DNA of 64,000 nucleotides, taken from contig NZ_CP107904.1 of the NCBI RefSeq assembly GCF_036013975.1, positions 5,047,001 to 5,111,000 on the forward strand, given 5' to 3'. The DNA comes from Kitasatospora sp. NBC_00458. Lineage in GTDB: Bacteria > Actinomycetota > Actinomycetes > Streptomycetales > Streptomycetaceae. A program made the translations under genes and the position numbers. The notes under the pieces were generated by a model, which ran no database searches, had not been told where the DNA came from, and worked only from the letters and a program-made list of their open reading frames with translations. Position 1 is the stretch's first letter, and every line of letters begins with the position of its first letter. Of the stretch, positions 33,479 through 41,189 are shown piece after piece.

Positions 33479-33505
33479 ATATGCCGGTGGACGGTATATG
33501 TAGTC
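33479..33505. promoter_or_regulatory. padR promoter/operator
   Basis: ATATGCCG-GTGGA-CGGTATAT is an 8-bp inverted repeat with one mismatch (33479-33499). It is followed by ATATGTAGTC (33496-33505), identical to a word in the exporter promoter. A -10-like TATATG lies seven nucleotides before the padR ATG, so binding here would repress padR itself. Confidence 0.6.
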
Positions 33506-33507
33506 AC

Positions 33508-33897
33508 ATGACAGAACGGGCCATGCAGGAGCCGACGCTGCTTCTGCTCACCGCGCTCGCCGACGCCCCCAGGCACGGCTACGCGCTCATCCAGGAGATC
33601 GCCGCGATTTCCGACGGCCGGGTCAAGATGCGCACCGGCACGTTGTACGGCGCGCTCGACCGCCTGCTCCAGCAGGGCCTGATCGAGGTCGCCGCCGAGG
33701 AGATCGTCGACGGCCGGGCCCGTCGCACCTACGCGCTCACCGAGGGCGGGCGGGGCGCGCTGGGCGCCGAGGCCGAACGCCTGCGCTCCGTCGCGGACGA
33801 GGCGCAGCGGCGGCTCGCGGCCGTCCGTCCGGCCGCCGTCCGACCGGCCGGGCCGGCGCGCCCGGCGTTCCTGAGGGTCAGGGGGGCCTTCGCATGA
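33508..33897 (+). CDS. PadR-family transcriptional regulator
   Basis: A 129-residue winged-helix regulator of the short PadR class. It has MQEPTLLLLTALADAPRHGYALIQEI near residue 6, MRTGTLYGALDRLLQQGLIEV (recognition helix) near 45, and RRTYALTEGGRGAL (wing) near 75, followed by a dimerisation helix. The tail is Pro/Arg/Ala-rich. ATG at 33508 fits the family; the frame is open far upstream only because of base composition. Its stop overlaps the next gene (ATGA), making an operon. Shared sequence words in both promoters suggest that it represses its own operon and the MacB/FtsX exporter 4.4 kb upstream. Confidence 0.9.
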   Translation: MTERAMQEPTLLLLTALADAPRHGYALIQEIAAISDGRVKMRTGTLYGALDRLLQQGLIEVAAEEIVDGRARRTYALTEGGRGALGAEAERLRSVADEAQRRLAAVRPAAVRPAGPARPAFLRVRGAFA

Positions 33898-34862
33898 CCC
33901 ATCAGACCTTTCCCGGATTCCTGGCCGAGCCGGTGGCCTTCCGCGCCGCGCTCCGGCTCTACCCGGCCCGCTACCGGCGCGAGCGCGGGGACGAGCTCTC
34001 CGCCGTCTTCGCCGACAGCACCGCCGAGTCGGGCAAGCTGGCCACCGCCCGCGAGGCGGTCGACCTCGGGGCGTACGGCCTGCGCATGCGCACCGGGCTG
34101 ACCTCCTCCTCCGTCGTGGGGCGGCTGCTCGCGGTGGCCGCGCCGCTGATCGCCGGGGCGATCGCCGGACTCGGGGTCGCGCAGGCCCTGGGCAGCGCGC
34201 TCGGCCAGCACCGGTACCGGCTGCTGATGACGCCCGACCGGCTCACCCACGTCCCCGGCTTCCTCGCCTCCGTCGGGGAGATGCTCGTCCCGCTGCTGCT
34301 GCTGGGCTTCGTGCTGGCGGGCCGCTGGCAGGCGGCCCGGGTGACGGCGCTGGTCGTGGCGCTCGCCGGGGTGCTGCGGATGGTGGAGGTGGTCGGGGTC
34401 TCGGACGACGGGTGGCAGCTCTTCGAGGGGTCCAGCGCGGCGACGCCGCAGCTGGTGTCCGGCGTGCTGTTCGCGCTCGCACCGCAGGAGCTGCTGGAGC
34501 GGCCGACCTGGCGGGTCCGGGCCGTGGTGGCGGCCTCGGCGGTCGGGGGCGGACTGGTCCTGCTGGCCGAGGACTTCTACAGCTCCTACGTGCTGATGGA
34601 CGGGCCGACGGCCCTCGTGCTGCTGGCCGTTCCGCTGGTCGCGATGCTCGCCCTGGCGCGCGGGTGGCTGGTGCCGGCCGCGATGGGGCTGACGGTGCTG
34701 GCGCTGAGCGCGGAGTTCAGCCTCTTCCGCCTCTGGCAGGTCGTCGGCGGGATGTGGCGGCTGGCGCCGCTGGTGGCCGGCGGTCTGGTGGTGCTGCTGG
34801 TGCTCGGCCGACTGCTCGGCCGGGGTGGAGCCGGGGCGGGAGGTGGCCGGAGCCTCGCCTGA
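33894..34862 (+). CDS. Multi-pass membrane protein co-transcribed with padR
   Basis: A 322-residue protein. A cytosolic N-terminal region (about 1-75) contains ALRLYPARYRRERGDELSAVFADS, a motif seen in membrane proteins that accompany PadR-type regulators. About seven to eight transmembrane helices follow (for example 78-98, 115-140, 145-160, 185-205, 210-225, 242-262, 263-285 and 295-315). No transport signature was recognised. Overlap with padR (ATGA) indicates translational coupling. It may sense or respond to the same membrane stress as the nearby exporter. A long terminator follows. Confidence 0.8.
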   Translation: MTHQTFPGFLAEPVAFRAALRLYPARYRRERGDELSAVFADSTAESGKLATAREAVDLGAYGLRMRTGLTSSSVVGRLLAVAAPLIAGAIAGLGVAQALGSALGQHRYRLLMTPDRLTHVPGFLASVGEMLVPLLLLGFVLAGRWQAARVTALVVALAGVLRMVEVVGVSDDGWQLFEGSSAATPQLVSGVLFALAPQELLERPTWRVRAVVAASAVGGGLVLLAEDFYSSYVLMDGPTALVLLAVPLVAMLALARGWLVPAAMGLTVLALSAEFSLFRLWQVVGGMWRLAPLVAGGLVVLLVLGRLLGRGGAGAGGGRSLA

Positions 34863-34951
34863 GTTCGCTCGGGTCCGCCGGGGACCGTGCGGCCCGACGG
34901 GGTCCGCGTGAAACCTGCGGAGCGGGGACGGCCGGGGCTTCGCCGCCCCTG

Positions 34952-34993
34952 AACGGCCGGACGACCGGTTGTGGGACCGGTCGCCCGGCCGTT
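34952..34993 (+). terminator. Terminator after padR operon
   Basis: An 18-bp stem (34952-34969 with 34976-34993) with one mismatch and a 6-nt loop, followed by a slightly T-rich CCGTCTTTCC. The remaining 150 bp before cutC show nothing clear. Confidence 0.8.
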
Positions 34994-35144
34994 CCGTCTT
35001 TCCGGGTCCGGGCCGGTGGCTCCGCCGGACGGTTCCGGCGGGCGGCCCGGTCGGGGGGTTCCACCGGGCGCCGCCGGGCGGGCCCGGTCCTCCGGGTGGC
35101 TGCACGGGGCTCGCCGGGGGCTGCCCGATGTGGCAGGCTGTCTG

Positions 35145-35160
35145 ATATGTCTAGACCAAT
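35145..35160. promoter_or_regulatory. dre-like sequence over the cutC start codon
   Basis: ATATGTCTAGACCAAT matches 12 of 16 positions of the DasR element, including an uninterrupted GTCTAGACCA. It covers the cutC ATG at 35147, a position where binding would interfere with transcription. It may be chance, as no DasR link to cutC is established here. Confidence 0.4.
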
Positions 35161-35833
35161 TTTCGAAGTCATCGCGCTGACGCCCCAGGACGCCCAGGCC
35201 GCCGAGTCGGGCGGCGCCGACCGGCTCGAACTGGTCACGGACATGGCCGCCGACGGGCTGACCCCCTCGGCCGAGGACTTCGCCAAGATCCGCGAGGCCG
35301 TCGAGCTGCCGCTGCGCGTCATGCTGCGCATCCGCGACGGCTTCGCGCCCGGTGACCTCGACGAGCTGCGCGCCCGGGCCGCCGCCCTCCGGGCCGAGGG
35401 CGCCGAGGAGTTCGTCTTCGGCTTCCTCGACGCCGGGGGCGGCGTCGACCTCGCCGCCACCGAGGCGGTCGCCGACGCGGTGGCCGGCTGCCGCTGGACC
35501 TTCCACCGCGCGATCGACCACAGCGCCGACCGCGCCGCGGTCCGCGCGGCCGTCGGCGCGCTGCCCGGACTCGACACCTTCCTCACCTCCGGCGCGGCCG
35601 GCGGCGTGGACGCGGGCCGCGACGTGCTGCTCTCCGAGCTGGCCCGGGCCGGCGAGCCCGGTTTCACCCAGCGGATCCTGATCGGCGGCGGCCTGCGCGC
35701 CGAGCACCTGCCCGGGCTGCGGGCGGCCGGCTTCGACGCCTTCCACGTCGGCGGCGCGGTGCGGGTCGAGGGGTGGCAGTCGCCGGTGGACGCCGCCAAG
35801 GTCGCCGAGTGGCGGGCGCTGATCGACGGCTGA
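35147..35833 (+). CDS. cutC: CutC-family protein
   Basis: A 228-residue TIM-barrel protein of the CutC family, historically called copper homeostasis although the enzymatic role is uncertain. Features are FEVIALTPQDAQAAESGGADRLELV at the start, GLTPSAEDF near residue 40, LRVMLRIRDGFAP near 60, EFVFGFLDAGG near 95, WTFHRAIDHSADR near 118, LDTFLTSGAAGG near 145, and ILIGGGLRAEHLPGL near 180. No canonical ribosome binding site precedes ATG 35147. A dre-like sequence overlaps the start codon. It is followed by short tandem repeats and two hairpins before a convergent helicase gene. Confidence 0.9.
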   Translation: MSRPIFEVIALTPQDAQAAESGGADRLELVTDMAADGLTPSAEDFAKIREAVELPLRVMLRIRDGFAPGDLDELRARAAALRAEGAEEFVFGFLDAGGGVDLAATEAVADAVAGCRWTFHRAIDHSADRAAVRAAVGALPGLDTFLTSGAAGGVDAGRDVLLSELARAGEPGFTQRILIGGGLRAEHLPGLRAAGFDAFHVGGAVRVEGWQSPVDAAKVAEWRALIDG

Positions 35834-35837
35834 GCAC

Positions 35838-35901
35838 CGTTCGAGCAGGGCCCCGTTCGAGCAGGGCCCCGTTCGAGCAGGGGCCCGTTCGAGCAGGAGC
35901 C
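35838..35901. repeat. Four tandem 16-bp repeats
   Basis: CGTTCGAGCAGGGCCC is repeated four times head-to-tail at 35838, 35854, 35870 and 35886. The first copies are identical and the last ones slightly diverged. The array starts five bases after the cutC stop. Function unknown; copy number may vary between strains. Confidence 0.9.
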
Positions 35902-35927
35902 CCGGAGCGCAGGCGTTCCGGGGCTCC
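35896..35927. terminator. Convergent hairpin 1 after cutC
   Basis: GGAGCCCCGGA (35896-35906) pairs perfectly with TCCGGGGCTCC (35917-35927). It overlaps the end of the tandem repeats. Confidence 0.65.
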
Positions 35928-35966
35928 GGCGTTCCGGCCCGCCGTGCCGCCGGGGCCCGCCGCCCG

Positions 35967-35994
35967 CCGCCCGCCGTCCGTGAGCGGCGGGCGG
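35967..35994. terminator. Convergent hairpin 2 before the helicase gene end
   Basis: CCGCCCGCCG (35967-35976) pairs perfectly with CGGCGGGCGG (35985-35994), with an 8-nt loop. It probably terminates the minus-strand helicase transcript ending at 36002. Confidence 0.65.
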
Positions 35995-36001
35995 CCGGGT
36001 G

Positions 36002-38053
36002 TCAGCGCAGCTGTTCGGGCAGCGGCTCCGAGTGCAGCACCTCCAGGCCGGAGACGGCACGGGTCAGCGCCACGTACAGCCGCCGCAGGCCGGTCCGCTC
36101 GTCCGGCTCCCCGGCGATCACCGCGGCCGGCTCGTCGAGCACCACGTAGTCGTACTCCAGACCCTTGGCCAGCGAGGCGGGGACGAGCGTCAGCCGGGCG
36201 TCCGCACTGGTCTCGGTGCCCGGGGCGAGATGCGGCAGTCCGGCCGCCGCCAGCGCCTCCGCGAGCAGCGGGACGTGCGCGTCGGCCGCGATCAGACCGG
36301 TCGACCCCTCGTTCCCCAGGGCCCGGCGGCAGGCCTCGATGACGGCCTCCGTCCGTCCCTCCCCGGCGACGTGGCGGACGGTCAGGGAGCCCGGGGCGTC
36401 GCGGACCGAACCGGCCGGGGCCAGGCCGGGGGCGATCGCCGGCAGCAGCCGGGAGGCGTAGGAGATGACCTCCTCCGGCACCCGGAAGCCCTTGGTCAGC
36501 TCCTCGATGTGGGCGCCGGACTTGCCCAGGTGGTGCAGGGCCTCCGGCCAGCTCGCGGTGGCCCAGGGGGTGGTGCCCTGGGCGAGGTCCCCGAGCACGG
36601 TCGCCGAGCCGGTGGTGCAGCGGCGGCCGACCGCGCGGTACTGCATCGGCGAGAGGTCCTGCGCCTCGTCCAGGACCACGTGGCCGAGCGAGGGCGTGCG
36701 CTGCACCAGGTCCGTCGCCTCGTCGACGAGCACGGCGTCGGCGGCCGTCCAGCGGGCGGTCCTCACCGAGCGGCCCGGCTTCGGCCACAGCACGGCGGCC
36801 TGCTCCCCGGGGGTCAGCACGCCCTCCGCGCAGGCGGCCAGGAACTCCGGGTCGGACAGCAGCCGCAGCACCAGCTTCGCCGGGTCGACCTGCGGCCAGC
36901 ACTCCTTGACCACCGCCTTCACCGCGGCGTTGCGGGCCACCGCGTCCTGCACCCGGTCGTCCGGGGCCTCGCCGCCCTGCTCCATCTTCAGCAGCACGGC
37001 GTGCGAGATCCGCTGCGGCAGGGCGTCCCGGGCGGCGCCGTACCGGATGTCACGGTCCTTCAGTTCCTCGATGATCGAGACCAGTTCGTGCACCGGGACG
37101 CGCCAGCGGCGCGAGCCGCGGACCACCACGCACGGCTCGGTGGGCAGCGCGATGCCGGACCGGACCGCCCGGCGCAGCACCTCGGCCATCCGGGCGTCGC
37201 CCTTCAGCCGGGCCGCCTCGGCGGGCTCCTCGGCCCGCACCTCGACGTGCCCGACCAGCTGCTGCACGGTCGCCTGCGCGACGTCCAGCTCGCCGAGCGC
37301 GGGCAGGACCTGCTCGATGTAGGAGAGGAAGGCGCTGTTCGGGCCGATCACCAGGGTGCCGGTCCGGGCGAGCCGCTCGCGGTGCGCGTACAGCAGGTAC
37401 GCCACGCGGTGCAGGCCGACGGCGGTCTTCCCGGTGCCGGGCGCGCCCTGCACGCAGAGGCTGCCGGAGATGTCGGCGCGGACGATGACGTCCTGCTCCG
37501 GCTGGATGGTGGCCACGATGTCGCGCATCGGGCCGACGCGGGGCTTCTCGATCTCGGCGGCCAGCAGTGCGGAGGAGGTGTCGTGCTCCGCGGGGTCGGT
37601 GAGGTGCTCGTCCTCGTACGCGGTCAGCTCGCCGCCGGTGTAGCCGAACCGGCGGCGCCGTTCGACGTCCAGCGGATCGGTCCGGCTGGCCCGGTAGAAC
37701 GGCTGGGAGACCGGCGCGCGCCAGTCGATCACCATGGGGTCGCCGTCGGCGTCGTGCACGTGCCGGCGGCCGATGTAGAAGCTCTCGCCGCCGGAGCCCT
37801 CGGACAGTTCCTCGCTGATCGCGTGGAGGTAGTCGAGGCGGCCGAAGAACAGCGGGGTGTGCGAGAGGTCGGCCAGGGCGGCGATCCGGGCCTCGATCTG
37901 GTTCTGGAGCACGACGGCGGTGACCCAGGTGCCGGTGACGTCGCTGATGTCCAGCGACTCGACGTCCTCGCGCATCGCGCGCAGGGCGGCCCGGGAGGAG
38001 GCCAGGTGGTCGCGTTCGCGCTGCAGGGGGTCGGTGGTGGGGGTGGCGGGCAC
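36002..38053 (-). CDS. HelD/HelR-like superfamily 1 helicase (RNA polymerase recycling factor)
   Basis: A 683-residue UvrD/Rep-like ATPase. The N-terminal coiled-coil arm (about 5-70) is followed by a conserved FYIGRRHVHDADGDPMVIDWRAPVSQPFYR block near 90-120. Walker A GAPGTGKTAVG is near 200, Walker B VVLDEAQDLSP near 458, and a C-terminal RLYVALTRAVSGLEVL. This layout is that of actinobacterial HelD, which inserts into RNA polymerase, releases nucleic acid and, in the HelR subgroup, gives rifampicin tolerance. GTG at 38053 is supported by GGAAAGG six nucleotides upstream. I searched the upstream region by eye for a rifamycin-associated element and found none, so HelR-type regulation is not supported. 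Confidence 0.85.
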   Translation of the reverse strand: MPATPTTDPLQRERDHLASSRAALRAMREDVESLDISDVTGTWVTAVVLQNQIEARIAALADLSHTPLFFGRLDYLHAISEELSEGSGGESFYIGRRHVHDADGDPMVIDWRAPVSQPFYRASRTDPLDVERRRRFGYTGGELTAYEDEHLTDPAEHDTSSALLAAEIEKPRVGPMRDIVATIQPEQDVIVRADISGSLCVQGAPGTGKTAVGLHRVAYLLYAHRERLARTGTLVIGPNSAFLSYIEQVLPALGELDVAQATVQQLVGHVEVRAEEPAEAARLKGDARMAEVLRRAVRSGIALPTEPCVVVRGSRRWRVPVHELVSIIEELKDRDIRYGAARDALPQRISHAVLLKMEQGGEAPDDRVQDAVARNAAVKAVVKECWPQVDPAKLVLRLLSDPEFLAACAEGVLTPGEQAAVLWPKPGRSVRTARWTAADAVLVDEATDLVQRTPSLGHVVLDEAQDLSPMQYRAVGRRCTTGSATVLGDLAQGTTPWATASWPEALHHLGKSGAHIEELTKGFRVPEEVISYASRLLPAIAPGLAPAGSVRDAPGSLTVRHVAGEGRTEAVIEACRRALGNEGSTGLIAADAHVPLLAEALAAAGLPHLAPGTETSADARLTLVPASLAKGLEYDYVVLDEPAAVIAGEPDERTGLRRLYVALTRAVSGLEVLHSEPLPEQLR

Positions 38054-38233
38054 AGCGAACCTTTCCGGCTGCCCCGGACGCGGCGCAGCGGATCGTAGGA
38101 GCTCACGGTGGATACGGCCGACCGGTTGCCGAACGGTCGACGCCTCCCCCGGCTGCCTGCGCGACTACAGCAGGTACCACGGTGCGGGAGGGGGCAGACG
38201 GACGATCCTAGTCCGGTCGGCCTCCGGGTTCCA

Positions 38234-38253
38234 GCCCCGGGATCCCCCGGGGC
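38234..38253. other. Hairpin in the helicase / small-protein divergent region
   Basis: GCCCCGGG-ATCC-CCCGGGGC is a perfect 8-bp hairpin inside the 288-bp divergent region. It lies about 180 bp upstream of the helicase start and 89 bp before the small-protein start. The role is unknown. Confidence 0.4.
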
Positions 38254-38341
38254 CTCCGTACTCCCGGAGGACGACCTCCGTCCTGTCGGACACGGCCTTT
38301 GGGGTGATGTGCCCGGCGTGTCCGGAACCTACCGTTGAAGC

Positions 38342-38533
38342 ATGAGCTCCGTACACGTCACGGCGCCCCGAGTGCCGTCCCAGAAGTCCACCGACCGCCC
38401 CGCCGGCGCCACCGCGACCGGCACCCCCGGCCGCCGCCGCGGCCCCCTGACCACCGCCGTCCGCAACGTCGGCATCGCCCTCGACACCGCCGCGCGCGTG
38501 GTCCTCCTCGGGCGCGACGGCGTCGGGTACTGA
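38342..38533 (+). CDS. 63-residue conserved-looking small protein
   Basis: A small basic protein. The N-terminal half is Ser/Thr/Pro/Arg-rich and probably disordered; it ends in the compact amphipathic segment PLTTAVRNVGIALDTAARVVLLGRDGVGY. No known domain. Translation is supported by a predicted leaderless start: TACCGT ends six nucleotides before ATG 38342. The 3' end is only 13 bp from the convergent XPB gene end. Small proteins with the same VLLGR ending occur beside this helicase in streptomycetes to my recollection, but I cannot verify it. Confidence 0.6.
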   Translation: MSSVHVTAPRVPSQKSTDRPAGATATGTPGRRRGPLTTAVRNVGIALDTAARVVLLGRDGVGY

Positions 38534-38546
38534 GCGTCCCCGCGCG

Positions 38547-40184
38547 TTACAGCACGTCGTCCGCGTCGATGATGCGGTAGGCGTAGCCCTGTTCGGCGAG
38601 GAAGCGCTGGCGGTGGGCGGCGAAGTCCTGGTCGACGGTGTCACGGGCGACCACGGAGTAGAAGTGCGCCGCGTGGCCGTCGGCCTTGGGGCGCAGCACG
38701 CGGCCGAGGCGCTGGGCCTCCTCCTGGCGGGAGCCGAACGTGCCGGAGACCTGGATCGCGACGGTCGCCTCGGGCAGGTCGATGGAGAAGTTGGCGACCT
38801 TGGAGACGACGAGGACGCTGATCTCCTTGTTGCGGAAGGCGTCGAACAGCTTCTCGCGCTGGGCGTTGCTGGTCTCGCCCTTGATCACGGGCGCGTCCAG
38901 GGTCTCGCCGAGCTCGTCGAGCTGGTCGATGTACTGGCCGATGATCAGCGTCTGGTCCTTCTCGTGCTTCTTGACCAGGGCCTCCACCACACGGCGCTTG
39001 GTCGCGGTGGTGGCGCAGAAGCGGTAGCGCTCCTCGGGTTCGGCGGTGGCGTAGGCGAGCCGCTCGGAGTCGGTCAGGGTGACCCGGACCTCGCAGCAGT
39101 CTGCGGGGGCGATGTAGCCCTGGGCCTCGATCTCCTTCCACGGCGCGTCGAAGCGCTTGGGGCCGATGAGCGAGAAGACGTCGCCCTCGCGGCCGTCCTC
39201 GCGGACCAGGGTGGCGGTCAGGCCGAGCCGGCGGCGGGCCTGGAGGTCGGCGGTGAACTTGAAGACCGGCGCCGGCAGCAGGTGCACCTCGTCGTAGACG
39301 ACCAGGCCCCAGTTGCGGGCGTCGAAGAGTTCCAGGTGGGCGTAGACGCCCTTCCGCTTGGTCGTCATCACCTGGTAGGTCGCGATGGTGACCGGGCGGA
39401 TCTCCTTCCTGGTGCCGCTGTACTCGCCGATCTCGTCCTCGGTGAGCGAGGTCCGCTTGACCAGCTCGTGCTTCCACTGGCGGGCCGAGACGGTGTTGGT
39501 GACCAGGATCAGCGTGGTCGACTTGGCCTGTGCCATCGCCGCCGCGCCGACCAGGGTCTTGCCGGCGCCGCAGGGCAGCACGACGACGCCCGAGCCGCCG
39601 TGCCAGAAGCCCTCGACGGCCTGCGCCTGGTAGGGGCGCAGCTGCCAGCCGTCCTCGTCGAGCTCGATGGGGTGCGCCTCGCCGTCGACGTAGCCGGCGA
39701 GGTCCTCGGCGGGCCAGCCGAGCTTGAGCAGCACCTGCTTGATCTGGCCGCGCTCGGAGGGGTGCACGACGACGCTGTCCGGGTCGACCCGGGCCCCGAC
39801 CAGCGGGGCGATCTTCCTGGAGCGCAGCACCTCCTCCAGCACCGGGCGGTCGGTGGTGGTGAGCACCAGGCCGTGGGTGGGGTGCTTGCTCAGCCGGAGC
39901 CGCCCGTACCGGGCCATGGTGTCGGCCACGTCGACCAGCAGTGCGTGCGGCACCGGGTAGCGGGAGTACGTGACCAGGGCGTCGACCACCTGCTCGGCGT
40001 CGTGGCCGGCGGCGCGCGCGTTCCACAGGCCGAGCGGGGTGACCCGGTAGGTGTGCACGTGTTCGGGCGCGCGCTCCAGTTCGGCGAACGGCGCGATGGC
40101 GCGGCGGCACTCGGCGGCCTTGGGGTGGTCGATCTCCAGGAGGAGAGTTTTGTCGCTCTGGACGATGAGTGGTCCGTCGTTCAC
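38547..40184 (-). CDS. xpb: DNA repair helicase XPB (Ssl2-type)
   Basis: A 545-residue superfamily 2 3'-5' DNA helicase related to eukaryotic XPB. The N-terminal XPB domain (about 1-150) precedes the motor. Walker A VVLPCGAGKTLVG is near residue 203, the DEVH box VYDEVHLLPA near 296, GLTATLVRED (motif III) near 320, and the C-terminal RecA lobe has VVSKVANFSIDLPEATVAIQVSGTFGSRQEEAQRLGRVLRPK near 470-510. GTG at 40184 follows GGAGGG by nine nucleotides. Its role in actinobacterial repair is not settled. An XPB/Ssl2-domain protein lies 1 kb upstream on the same strand, separated by two small genes. Confidence 0.95.
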   Translation of the reverse strand: MNDGPLIVQSDKTLLLEIDHPKAAECRRAIAPFAELERAPEHVHTYRVTPLGLWNARAAGHDAEQVVDALVTYSRYPVPHALLVDVADTMARYGRLRLSKHPTHGLVLTTTDRPVLEEVLRSRKIAPLVGARVDPDSVVVHPSERGQIKQVLLKLGWPAEDLAGYVDGEAHPIELDEDGWQLRPYQAQAVEGFWHGGSGVVVLPCGAGKTLVGAAAMAQAKSTTLILVTNTVSARQWKHELVKRTSLTEDEIGEYSGTRKEIRPVTIATYQVMTTKRKGVYAHLELFDARNWGLVVYDEVHLLPAPVFKFTADLQARRRLGLTATLVREDGREGDVFSLIGPKRFDAPWKEIEAQGYIAPADCCEVRVTLTDSERLAYATAEPEERYRFCATTATKRRVVEALVKKHEKDQTLIIGQYIDQLDELGETLDAPVIKGETSNAQREKLFDAFRNKEISVLVVSKVANFSIDLPEATVAIQVSGTFGSRQEEAQRLGRVLRPKADGHAAHFYSVVARDTVDQDFAAHRQRFLAEQGYAYRIIDADDVL

Positions 40185-40266
40185 GCGGGGGAGCCCTCCA
40201 CTGGCTGACAGGTCTGCAGGGACGCAGACCCTCCAGTGTCGCGCATCCGGCGGTGTGGTCGGGAGG

Positions 40267-40671
40267 CTACTTCCACTCGTGGTACTTGCCGGTGGACGTG
40301 CCGTCCGGGGCGACCTCGTACTCGAACAGTCCGACGAGGCCGTTGAGGCGCTCGAACTGCGGTGACGCGGTGGAGAAGAAGAGCGATCCGCGCCAGCTGG
40401 TGCCGCCGCCCTCGGTGAAGTGGCCGACGCCGATGCCGTGCCAGGTGATCGTCTGGCCGTCGGCGGTCATGTCGACGCCCTGGCCCTCGCCGCGGAGGGT
40501 GCCGTCGGCGCGGAGCTCGGACTCGTAGGTGCCGAACCCCTTGACGGCGGTCCCGTAGTAGTCGCCGCTGCCCTCGAACGAGACCTCGACGACGACGTGT
40601 CCGTCCTCGGCGGCGAGGACTCGTCGGCCGGTGTCGCGGTTCCTGGTTTCACCGATCGGGTCGCCGAGCAT
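40267..40671 (-). CDS. Conserved hypothetical beta-barrel-like protein
   Basis: A 134-residue cytosolic protein of alternating beta pattern: MLGDPIGETRNRDTGRRVLAAED, VEVSFEGSGDYYGTAVKGFGTYESELRADGTLRGEGQGV, ITWHGIGVGHFTEGGGTSWRGSLFFSTASPQFERLNGLVGLFEYEV, ending KYHEWK. This resembles a widespread uncharacterised family with an eight-stranded barrel (DUF3224-like). Function unknown. The start is supported by AAGGAG six nucleotides upstream. It lies between the XPB gene and a small secreted protein. Confidence 0.7.
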   Translation of the reverse strand: MLGDPIGETRNRDTGRRVLAAEDGHVVVEVSFEGSGDYYGTAVKGFGTYESELRADGTLRGEGQGVDMTADGQTITWHGIGVGHFTEGGGTSWRGSLFFSTASPQFERLNGLVGLFEYEVAPDGTSTGKYHEWK

Positions 40672-40865
40672 GATGGCTCCTTCCGTCGCCCCCTCCCCCC
40701 TGTGCCCTTCCTCCGGACTACGCCGCCGGGCGGTGCGCGTCAACCGCAGCGCAGGGCGGACGGGGGCCGGGCCGGGGCGGGGACGGGCTCCGGCGCCCCG
40801 GCGTGCGGCGCGCGGGGGCGCGCGGGACGGGGTGACCAGGGTCGGGGCGGCTCGTTGATGCGGGT

Positions 40866-41132
40866 ATGAACAAGTCGAAGCGCGTTCTCACCGCTCTCGC
40901 CCTGGCCGGCACGGCCTTCGCCGCCACCGCCTCCTCGGCCACCTCCGCGCACGCCCTGGCGGGTATCGGCGAGGGGCCGGGCGGTCCGCTCGCGGCGCCC
41001 GCGTTCCTGCTCGCGGACCTCGCCGGCGCCAACTCCGTGATGCCGGTCGGGCAGGGCGACCTCGCCGCCATGGCGGACAAGGCGATGAAGGAGAAGCAGG
41101 CGGAGCAGGCGGCCCAGCAGCAGGGGCACTGA
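40866..41132 (+). CDS. Small secreted protein
   Basis: An 88-residue precursor. The N-terminus is a clear Sec signal peptide: MNKSKR, hydrophobic LTALALAGTAFAATA, and a likely cleavage after SAHA near residue 31. The mature part is about 57 residues, Gly/Ala/Pro-rich at first (LAGIGEGPGGPLAAPAFLL), then an amphipathic charged tail ADKAMKEKQAEQAAQQQGH. No Cys and no known family. It is not a chaplin, which would carry Cys or LPxTG features. No strong ribosome binding site is visible before ATG 40866. Role unknown. Confidence 0.65.
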   Translation: MNKSKRVLTALALAGTAFAATASSATSAHALAGIGEGPGGPLAAPAFLLADLAGANSVMPVGQGDLAAMADKAMKEKQAEQAAQQQGH

Positions 41133-41189
41133 CCCTCCGCCGGTCGGCCCTCCGCCGGTCGGTCCGCCGTCGGCCGGCCCGGCCGGCGG

